A DNA stretch of 64,000 bases from Saccharothrix carnea (lineage in GTDB: Bacteria; Actinomycetota; Actinomycetes; Mycobacteriales; Pseudonocardiaceae): NCBI RefSeq assembly GCF_003014735.1, contig NZ_PYAX01000011.1, positions 62,001 through 126,000 on the forward strand, in the 5' to 3' direction. Position numbers and translations under genes: made by a program. This document shows, one piece after another, positions 58,395-64,000 of the stretch (position 1 is its first letter; every line of letters starts with the position of its first letter). The notes beneath the pieces are model-generated. The model was not told the origin of the DNA. It ran no database searches and saw only the letters and a program-made list of their open reading frames with translations.

Positions 58395-60515
58395 TCAGGT
58401 GGTCCAGTCGGCTGGCAGACCGGACACCGCGACCTTCTCACCGGTCGCGCTGATGTGCGCGGTCTCGTCGCCGAGCCGCAGGTCGGACAGGGTCAGCTCA
58501 CCCCACCGCGGCGGCAGGTGCGGCCTGGTGGTCAACGTCCGGCGCGGCACGTGCGGCTCCAGTCCGAGGCACGCGCGGACCAGCAGCAACGGTGACGCGC
58601 TGGCCCACGCCTGCGGCGAGCACGACGTCGGGTAGGGCACCGGCGGGCTGAAGTCGTCGCGGGAGAAGCCGCAGTACAGCTCGGGCAGCCTGCCGCCGAA
58701 CGCCTCCGCGGCGTCGAGCAGGCCGTCCGCCAGCCGGTGCGCGAGGTCGACCGCGCCGGGCAGGTGGGCGTAGCGCAGCAGCCCGGCCACCGCGATGGCC
58801 GTGTCGTGCGGCCACACGGACCCGTTGTGGTAGCTCATCGGGTTGTAGGCGCCCATCGACGACGCGAGCGTGCGCAGGCCGTAGCCGGCGTCCATGTCGG
58901 GCTCGGCCAGCCGCCGGATCACCGTGGCCGCGTGCTCGTCGGTCGCGATGCCGGTCCACAGGCAGTGGGCGATGTTGCTGGTCAGCGCGTCCACCGGGTG
59001 CTTGCGACCGTCGAGCGCGATGGCGTACCAGCCCTTGTCCGGCAGCCAGAACGCCTCCGCGAACCGCTGCCGCAGCTCCTCGGCGCGGGCACGCAGGCGC
59101 GCGGCGGTCGCCTCGTCCCCGGAGCCCTCGGCCAGCTCCGCCCGCCCCAGGAACGCCGCGTACACGTACCCCTGGACCTCGCACAGCGCGATCGACGGGA
59201 TGGCCTGCCTGCCGGAGGCGTCGTTGACGCCGTCGAAGCTGTCCTTCCAGCCCTGGTTGGCCAGGCCCCGGTCGGTGGCCCGGCGGTACTCCACGAACCC
59301 GTCGCCGTCGCGGTCGCCGTACCGGTCGACCCACGCGAGCGCGGCGTCGGCGGCGGGCAGCAGCGAGCGCACCACGTCGGGGTCCGCGCCCCACCGCCAG
59401 CACTCGGCCAGCAGCATCACGAACAGCGGCGTGGCGTCGACCGTGCCGTAGTAGTGGTTGCCGCCCAGCACGGCCGTGCTGTCCGGGCCGAGCCGCAGTT
59501 CGTGCAGCACGCGGCCCGGTTCTTCCTCGGTCAGCGGGTCGACCACCTTGCCCTGCGTCTCGGCGAGGGTCTGCAGCGTGCCCAGCGCCAGGCCGACGTC
59601 CAGCGGCAGCGCCATCCACGCGGTCAGCAGGCTGTCGCGGCCGAACAGGGTCATGAACCACGGCGCCCCGGCGGCCACGAACGGTCGGCCGCCGCGTGCC
59701 GGGTCGTGGATCTGGAGCGCGCCCAGGTCGCTTTCGGTGCGGCGCAACACGTCGGTCAACACCGGGTCACTGGCGGTGACGACCGTGCTGGCCGCGCGCC
59801 ACGCCCGGATCTTGCGCGCGGGCCCGCTGGCCTCGATCCGCTCGCCGCGGTGGAACTGCGGCTGCACGGGTCGGCCGGACACGGTCGGCTGCACGACCAC
59901 CTCGGTCGACCACCGGCCGCCCGCGGGCACGACCACGTGCCAGCTCAACGCGCCCGGCACCACGACCGGTTCGGCGGTGGCGGTGAACGACACGCCGCGC
60001 GAGCCGTCCTTGCGGTCGCGCAGCACGAGTTCCGGCCCGGCGGCGGTGGCGTCGGAACCGCTGTGCACGGCCCGGCCCTCCTTGACCGCGAACAGGTCGG
60101 CGAAGTCCGCGTCCACGTGCAGTTCCAGCCGCACGGCGGTGGCCTCGCGCCCCAGGTTGTCGACCGTGATCGTCTCCCGCATCCCGTCGCCGACCAGCCG
60201 TTCCCGCACCAGCAGCAGGGTGCTGTCGGCCAGGCCCGCGGCCGGTGGCCTGCGCAGCACGAACCGCGCCGCGAACGCCTCCGGGTGCGACACCGACAGC
60301 GGGTGCGGCGTGCGGCCGTCCAGCCGCAGCTGCCACCGCGACAGCACGCGGGCGTCGCGGAAGAACAGCCCGTGCGGCGTGCCCGGCTCGATGTCGCCGG
60401 TGCCGGTCGAGAGGCAGAACGTGCTGCCCTCCACCAACGTCGTGGTGCCGCCGACATCGCCCGCGAACGCCGGTTCGCCCGCGTTGAACGGCTCCGGGGG
60501 ACCTTCGGCGATCAC
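58395..60515 (-). CDS. glycogen-debranching-type amylo-alpha-1,6-glucosidase-like protein
   Basis: This 706-residue protein has an N-terminal debranching-enzyme beta domain (about 15-215, VEGSTFCLSTGTGDIEPGTP, HGLFFRDARVLSRWQLRLDG). An (alpha/alpha)6 barrel follows (AAGAPWFMTLFGRDSLLTAW, GLANQGWKDSFDGV, SYHNGSVWPHDTAIAVAGLL). The RDS, W-K-D-S and HNGSVWPHD motifs mark GH133-like/MGH1 enzymes, with acidic catalytic candidates in WKDS and WPHD. GTG 60515 overlaps the glycosyltransferase stop (GTGA). The pair could build or trim a storage glucan or another glycoside; in actinomycetes it is often found with GT4 genes of unclear product. Confidence 0.87.
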   Translation of the reverse strand: MIAEGPPEPFNAGEPAFAGDVGGTTTLVEGSTFCLSTGTGDIEPGTPHGLFFRDARVLSRWQLRLDGRTPHPLSVSHPEAFAARFVLRRPPAAGLADSTLLLVRERLVGDGMRETITVDNLGREATAVRLELHVDADFADLFAVKEGRAVHSGSDATAAGPELVLRDRKDGSRGVSFTATAEPVVVPGALSWHVVVPAGGRWSTEVVVQPTVSGRPVQPQFHRGERIEASGPARKIRAWRAASTVVTASDPVLTDVLRRTESDLGALQIHDPARGGRPFVAAGAPWFMTLFGRDSLLTAWMALPLDVGLALGTLQTLAETQGKVVDPLTEEEPGRVLHELRLGPDSTAVLGGNHYYGTVDATPLFVMLLAECWRWGADPDVVRSLLPAADAALAWVDRYGDRDGDGFVEYRRATDRGLANQGWKDSFDGVNDASGRQAIPSIALCEVQGYVYAAFLGRAELAEGSGDEATAARLRARAEELRQRFAEAFWLPDKGWYAIALDGRKHPVDALTSNIAHCLWTGIATDEHAATVIRRLAEPDMDAGYGLRTLASSMGAYNPMSYHNGSVWPHDTAIAVAGLLRYAHLPGAVDLAHRLADGLLDAAEAFGGRLPELYCGFSRDDFSPPVPYPTSCSPQAWASASPLLLVRACLGLEPHVPRRTLTTRPHLPPRWGELTLSDLRLGDETAHISATGEKVAVSGLPADWTT

Positions 60516-61711
60516 GCGCGGCCCCCGGACGCGGGCACGTCGACGTTGCGCTCGTAGACCCGGTCGAGCGCGGAGTCCAGCGCGGCGTAGTCGCGGCGCA
60601 GCGCGGTGAGCGAGCCGTCACCGGCGAGGACCTCGCGGTAGGCGGCTTCGTAGCCCGCGCCGAGGCCGTCGACGTCGAAGTGCGCGGCGACGTGCGCCCG
60701 GCAGGCGGCCGGGTCCAGGTCGCGCACGTCGTGCAGCGCGGCCACCAGCTCCTCCGGGTCGTCCCGGACCAACCCGGTCACGCCGTCCACCACCACCTCC
60801 GGCACCGCGCCCGCCCGCAGCGCCACCACCGGCGTGCCGCAGGCCATCGCCTCGATCATCACCATGCCGAACGGCTCTTCCCAACGGATCGGGAACAGAA
60901 GACACCGTGCGGCGGACAGCAGCTTGCGCTTCTCGGTCGAATCGGCGACGCCGAAGACGTGGTCGCGCTCGGTCAGCCGGGGACGCACCTCGGCCTCGAA
61001 GTACTCCTTCTCGATCGGCTCGGCGCACTTGCCCGCCAGCACGAGCGGCACACCGGCGGCGTGCGCGGCCTCCAGCGCCAGGTGCGGCGCCTTGTCCGGG
61101 TGGAAGCGGCCGAGGAACAGCGCGTAGTCCTCTTTCCGCGCCCGGAACGGCCAGTCGGCCAGGCGCAGCGCGTTGTGCACGGTGCCGACCCAGTTCAGCT
61201 CGGGTGCCAGCGCGCGCTGCCGGTCGCTGATCGCGACGAGACCGACGTCGTCGCCGAGTTCCCGGTAGTAGCGCCGCATGTCGGTGTCCACGGGACCGTG
61301 CACGGTCGCCACGGTCGGCAGGCCCATCGCGGCGTACGCGGGCGCGTTGAGCGGCCCGGCGAGGGTGTGGTCGTGCACGACGTCCAGGCCCGAGGTCGCG
61401 GCCAGCCGTTCGACCTCGCGGCGGACGGCGGCGGCGTGCACGACTTCGGGGAACGGCTCACCGAGGCGTTCGGGGACCGTGCGGTCCCACACGGGCACGA
61501 ACTCGGCCTTGGTGCCGGGTTCTCCCGCGCCCAGCAGGGTCACCGAGTGACCGCGGGCGACAAGGGAGTCGGCGAGGTCGGCGACGACGGCCTCCACACC
61601 GCCGTAAGCCTTGGGCGGCACGTCGAAGTACGGCGGGGCCACGAGCGCGACGCGCAGCCGGTCGCGGGCGCCCTGGCGCGGAACCGTTGCGGTGGCAGGA
61701 AGGCTGCTCAA
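60512..61711 (-). CDS. GT4-family glycosyltransferase
   Basis: This 399-residue GT-B enzyme has VALVAPPYFDVPPKAYGGVE (N-terminal Rossmann; glycine-rich acceptor loop), VVHDHTLAGPLNAPAY, GRFHPDKAPHLALEAAHAAG and the donor motif FPIRWEEPFGMVMIEAMACG (EPFG...E). TTG 61711 is supported by GGAGG 6 bases upstream. It is coupled to the debranching-like gene downstream. A CIRCE-like palindrome lies 32 bases upstream, suggesting heat-shock control. The sugar donor and acceptor are unknown; trehalose, glucan or glycolipid synthesis are options. Confidence 0.9.
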   Translation of the reverse strand: MSSLPATATVPRQGARDRLRVALVAPPYFDVPPKAYGGVEAVVADLADSLVARGHSVTLLGAGEPGTKAEFVPVWDRTVPERLGEPFPEVVHAAAVRREVERLAATSGLDVVHDHTLAGPLNAPAYAAMGLPTVATVHGPVDTDMRRYYRELGDDVGLVAISDRQRALAPELNWVGTVHNALRLADWPFRARKEDYALFLGRFHPDKAPHLALEAAHAAGVPLVLAGKCAEPIEKEYFEAEVRPRLTERDHVFGVADSTEKRKLLSAARCLLFPIRWEEPFGMVMIEAMACGTPVVALRAGAVPEVVVDGVTGLVRDDPEELVAALHDVRDLDPAACRAHVAAHFDVDGLGAGYEAAYREVLAGDGSLTALRRDYAALDSALDRVYERNVDVPASGGRA

Positions 61712-61742
61712 GTCGACCTCCGATCTGGCAGGCGGACCACTG

Positions 61743-61769
61743 ATGGCACTCTTCGCCCCAGAGTGCTAA
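61743..61769. promoter_or_regulatory. CIRCE-like (HrcA) operator
   Basis: ATGGCACTC-N9-GAGTGCTAA matches the CIRCE consensus TTAGCACTC-N9-GAGTGCTAA in 16 of 18 positions, with the exact 9-base spacer. It lies 32 bases upstream of the glycosyltransferase TTG and 73 bases upstream of the DivIVA-like ATG. Confidence 0.7.
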
Positions 61770-61841
61770 CAAAGATCGTGGGCGGTGCGCAACACCCGCC
61801 GCGCGAACATGACGTCGATCACGGGGAGAGGTGCTGCGGTG

Positions 61842-62705
61842 ATGGCGGTGGACGGCGACCTGGTGCCGTTGCGGGCCGATTTCGACGTGACGTGGCGCGG
61901 GTACGACCGCGGCCAGGTCCGGCACTACGTCGAGGGCGTGGAAGCCGAACTCCGCGTGCTGGCGGTGGATCGCGACGCCGCCGAGGCGCGGGCCGACGAC
62001 CTGGCCCGCCAACTGGAGACCGCACGGGCCGAGATCCGCGTGCTGCGCGAGCACGTCGACCGGATCTCCCGCACGCCGATCGCCCCGGACGCGCTCACCG
62101 CGCGGCTGCGGCGGATGGCGGAACTCGCGCACGAGGAGGCGGCCGAGATCACCGAACGGGCGCGGGCCGTCGCGGAGAACCACTGGGCCACCGCCGAACG
62201 GGCCGCGGCGCGGGTGCGCGAGCGGTCGGAACGGCTCGTCGCCGAACTCGACGCCCGGCGGCGGGAGGCCGAGGCCGAGCACCAAGCCCTGATGCGGGAG
62301 GCCGGTGAGCGGCTCCTGGCGACGACGCGGCAGGCCGAGCAGCGGCGGCGCGAGCTGGACGAGCGGGCGGCGGCGTTGCGCGAGGAGGTGCGGGTCGACT
62401 TCGAGCTGGCGATGAACGCGCGCCGGGCCGAGTCGCTGGAGGCGATCGCCGCCGAGGAGGCCGCCGCGCGGGCGCGGGCCGATCGGCTGGTCCGCGAGGC
62501 CGAGGAGCACGCGCGGCGGATCGTGGCCGAGGCCGGGCGCCGGGTGGACGAGCTGCGTGCGCGCCGTGACCGCATCGCCGACGGGTTGCGCGGCGCGCGG
62601 GCGCTGTTGGCGGAGGCGAACCCGCTGCTGCACGCGCCGCTGGACGAGATCCCGGCCCAGCGGACGAGTCCGGCACTGCTGGAAGGTACAGCAGAGGCTG
62701 TATAG
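61842..62705 (+). CDS. DivIVA-like coiled-coil protein
   Basis: This 287-residue protein begins with a short DivIVA-type head (LRADFDVTWRGYDRGQVRHY, residues 9-28). It continues as one long Ala/Arg/Glu-rich coiled coil (about 30-265), interrupted near 80 by RISRTPIAPDALT. DivIVA/Wag31 relatives sit on curved membranes and steer polar growth or secretion. The start is ATG 61842, with GTG 61839 and ATG 61809 as alternatives; a GGGGAGAGG ribosome site lies upstream. The last codons carry the CmtR operator. Polar localisation is an inference. Confidence 0.8.
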   Translation: MAVDGDLVPLRADFDVTWRGYDRGQVRHYVEGVEAELRVLAVDRDAAEARADDLARQLETARAEIRVLREHVDRISRTPIAPDALTARLRRMAELAHEEAAEITERARAVAENHWATAERAAARVRERSERLVAELDARRREAEAEHQALMREAGERLLATTRQAEQRRRELDERAAALREEVRVDFELAMNARRAESLEAIAAEEAAARARADRLVREAEEHARRIVAEAGRRVDELRARRDRIADGLRGARALLAEANPLLHAPLDEIPAQRTSPALLEGTAEAV

Positions 62706-62706
62706 T
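62687..62706 (+). promoter_or_regulatory. CmtR operator overlapping a leaderless -10 element
   Basis: TACAGC-N4-GCTGTA (62687-62702) is a perfect palindrome. TATAGT at 62701-62706 is a strong -10, placing the transcript start at about 62713, directly at the GTG 62714. The operator covers the -10 and lies in the 3' end of the DivIVA-like gene. Confidence 0.75.
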
Positions 62707-62713
62707 TCGTCCG

Positions 62714-63052
62714 GTGCTGACGTGTGAAACCCGCGAGACCGCACTCGCCCGGCTCGGTCGGGCACTCGCCGACCCGACCCGGTGCCGCCTCCTGGTCGCG
62801 TTGCTCGACGGCCCCGGCTACCCGGCGCAGCTGGCTGAGCAGTTGGGGCTGACCAGGTCGAACGCGTCCAACCACCTGTCGTGCCTGCGCGGCTGCGGGC
62901 TCGTGGTGGCCACCTACGAGGGCAGGCAGGTGCGCTACGACATCGCCGACCCGCACCTGGCCAGGGCGATCGGCGAACTGCTCGACGTGGTCCTCGCGGT
63001 CGACCCGACACCGGACTGCGTGGACGACGAGATCCCGGTGGGCGCGCTATGA
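62714..63052 (+). CDS. cmtR: ArsR/SmtB-family Cd(II)/Pb(II) sensor CmtR
   Basis: This 112-residue repressor is strikingly similar to mycobacterial CmtR: it begins MLTCETRETALARLGRALAD, and the recognition helix region is LTRSNASNHLSCLRGCGLVV. The metal thiolates Cys57, Cys61 and Cys102 keep exactly the mycobacterial numbering. Metal binding should release it from the palindrome at 62687. The mRNA is probably leaderless, starting at GTG 62714. ATGA overlap couples it to the cation transporter gene. Confidence 0.93.
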   Translation: MLTCETRETALARLGRALADPTRCRLLVALLDGPGYPAQLAEQLGLTRSNASNHLSCLRGCGLVVATYEGRQVRYDIADPHLARAIGELLDVVLAVDPTPDCVDDEIPVGAL

Positions 63053-63711
63053 CGGGCGAAACGGCGTCGACGTGCGCGGACGGCTGCTGCACCACCGAGA
63101 GCAAGCCGGTCCTGACTCTCGACCGTCGCAGCGTGCTCACCCGGCGGGTCCGCCTGCTGGTCGCCGCGACGATCGCCTACAACGTGGTCGAGGCGGTGAT
63201 CGCGATCGCCGCCGGGACCATCGCGTCCTCCACCGCGCTGATCGGCTTCGGGCTGGACTCGGTGGTCGAAGTCGCTTCCGCGACCGCGGTCGCCTGGCAG
63301 TTCTCGGCCAAGGACCACGAGGCGCGGGAACGGGTCACGTTGCGCGTGATCGCGCTGTCGTTCTTCGCACTCGCGCTCTACGTGACAGTCGAATCGGTCC
63401 GCGCACTGCTCGGCGCACAGGCCGCCGACCACTCCACCACCGGCATCGTGCTCGCCGCCGTGTCGCTGGTCGTGATGCCCGTGCTGTCCCGGGCGCAGCG
63501 CGCAGCGGGCCGTGAACTCGGCTCGGCCAGCGCCGTTGCCGACTCCAAGCAGACGCTCCTGTGCACGTACCTGTCCGCCGTGCTGCTGGCCGGCCTGCTC
63601 CTCAACAGCACTCTCGGCTGGTGGTGGGCCGACCCGCTCGCGGCGCTCGTCATCGCCGCCGTCGCAGTCCGGGAAGGCCGCGAGGCCTGGCGCGGCGAGC
63701 ACTGCTGCTGA
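63049..63711 (+). CDS. cation transporter of the CDF type, CmtR-controlled
   Basis: This 220-residue protein has about six membrane helices of the cation diffusion facilitator kind, with IGFGLDSVVEVASATAVAWQ in the second-helix region (Asp in the metal site) and a matching later helix pair (WWWADPLAALVIAAVAV). The Cys-rich ends CADGCC and EHCC could deliver soft metals such as Cd or Pb. The usual C-terminal cytoplasmic domain is missing. ATG 63049 overlaps the cmtR stop. It probably exports the metal sensed by CmtR. Confidence 0.88.
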   Translation: MTGETASTCADGCCTTESKPVLTLDRRSVLTRRVRLLVAATIAYNVVEAVIAIAAGTIASSTALIGFGLDSVVEVASATAVAWQFSAKDHEARERVTLRVIALSFFALALYVTVESVRALLGAQAADHSTTGIVLAAVSLVVMPVLSRAQRAAGRELGSASAVADSKQTLLCTYLSAVLLAGLLLNSTLGWWWADPLAALVIAAVAVREGREAWRGEHCC

Positions 63712-63775
63712 CGACGACGGCCGGCCTGTGCGCTGATGGCGGCCGGCCGGCCGGTGCCCGAGCGCGCACGACCTG

Positions 63776-64000
63776 ATGGCCGACGCCTGCGCCTGGCCGC
63801 CCGTCAACGCGCTCGTCGAGTGGCCGGACACGGACGAGGACGTGGTGCGGCTGCTGGCCGCCGAGTGGGGCGAGGCGGCCGGGCACACGGAGCCGCTGAG
63901 CCGCCTCGACCTCGGCCCGATCGGCGCCGCGTGGGCCGACCCGCCGGGCCAGGCGTTCCACGGCCGGATGACCGCACTCGGCACGGCCGCCGGTGAAGTG
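63776..64000 (+). CDS. N-terminal part of a protein cut by the window end
   Basis: At least 75 residues read in good codon usage from ATG 63776 to the window edge: MADACAWPPVNALVEWPDTD then VVRLLAAEWGEAAG and LDLGPIGAAWADPPGQAFHG. The W-x-P-x(6)-WP start, the LAAEWGEAA helix and the later W-x-D-P-x-G-x-A-F stretch resemble the WXG100-like heads of actinomycete secreted polymorphic toxins, but the rest is missing. The ATG lies 64 bases after the transporter stop; the frame extends 39 bases further upstream. Confidence 0.5.
   Translation, partial: MADACAWPPVNALVEWPDTDEDVVRLLAAEWGEAAGHTEPLSRLDLGPIGAAWADPPGQAFHGRMTALGTAAGEV

Overview
The window looks like a chromosomal segment of a high-GC filamentous actinomycete, most likely Pseudonocardiaceae (Saccharothrix, Lentzea or Actinosynnema type). 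Supporting signs are very high GC with strong third-position bias, many GTG and a few TTG starts, GTGA/ATGA-coupled operons, a mycothiol-dependent isomerase-like protein, a CmtR sensor that keeps the mycobacterial Cys numbering, and clusters of a short GAACGTACGACTCACGCG-type repeat. The genus is an inference. I saw no tRNA, rRNA, CRISPR array, phage gene or transposase.

1-12.1 kb is a mixed regulatory region: the 3' end of a MetE-like gene, an AhpD-like protein, and three paralogous AraC-type regulators (1696-2460, 2783-3565, 6786-7559) that all place the HTH first and a beta-rich domain last. Between them lie a 1.4-kb gene-free stretch, a TetR gene and a mycothiol-dependent isomerase-like gene. 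Next come a very short Cys-containing ORF with a strong terminator, a two-gene membrane operon of unknown function (8815-10603), a decayed winged-helix gene coupled to an Hsp20-like gene, and a VOC protein read from a probable leaderless promoter.

12.1-24 kb is sugar related. A secreted GH43-AbfB arabinan-type hydrolase is coupled to an RbsD/FucU mutarotase behind two LacI-type operators. A YdeI-like gene, a CGNR regulator and an alpha/beta hydrolase follow, the last two diverging across a triple TAACCGTT operator. A sugar ABC importer operon (17446-21101) is followed by a LacI regulator and a divergent MFS gene. Matching GGAAnGCGCTTnCC-type palindromes lie in the importer promoter and in the LacI/MFS intergenic region, so this LacI probably controls both.

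24-38 kb holds a MacB-like ABC exporter facing a two-component system, a 1012-residue SARP/AfsR-type regulator, a haloacetate-dehalogenase-like hydrolase, TerC, a STAS protein, a GNAT enzyme, and a Tet(M)/OtrA-like ribosomal-protection GTPase with an out-of-frame upstream ORF and a G-tract-rich leader.

38-50.8 kb is an arabinan/arabinoside utilisation locus. Reading leftwards from 49597 are GH127 beta-L-arabinofuranosidase, a lipoprotein-dependent sugar ABC importer, a secreted HExxH protease, a secreted GH43 with a discoidin domain and a 1088-residue secreted glycosidase. The run ends at a terminator at 38883-38913. A divergent LacI gene (49767) shares CGAAAA-N2-TTTTCG operators with it. Uptake, secreted depolymerases and the cytosolic exo-enzyme form one logical pathway.

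50.8-64 kb starts with a copper module (CsoR, CopZ, a His-rich secreted protein, CopA) with a CsoR operator. Then come an orphan histidine kinase with a tiny lipoprotein, a membrane-anchored hydrolase, and a glycogen-debranching-like enzyme coupled to a GT4 glycosyltransferase behind a CIRCE-like element. A DivIVA-like coiled-coil protein, a Cd/Pb-type module (leaderless cmtR plus a cation transporter) and a gene cut by the window edge complete the segment.
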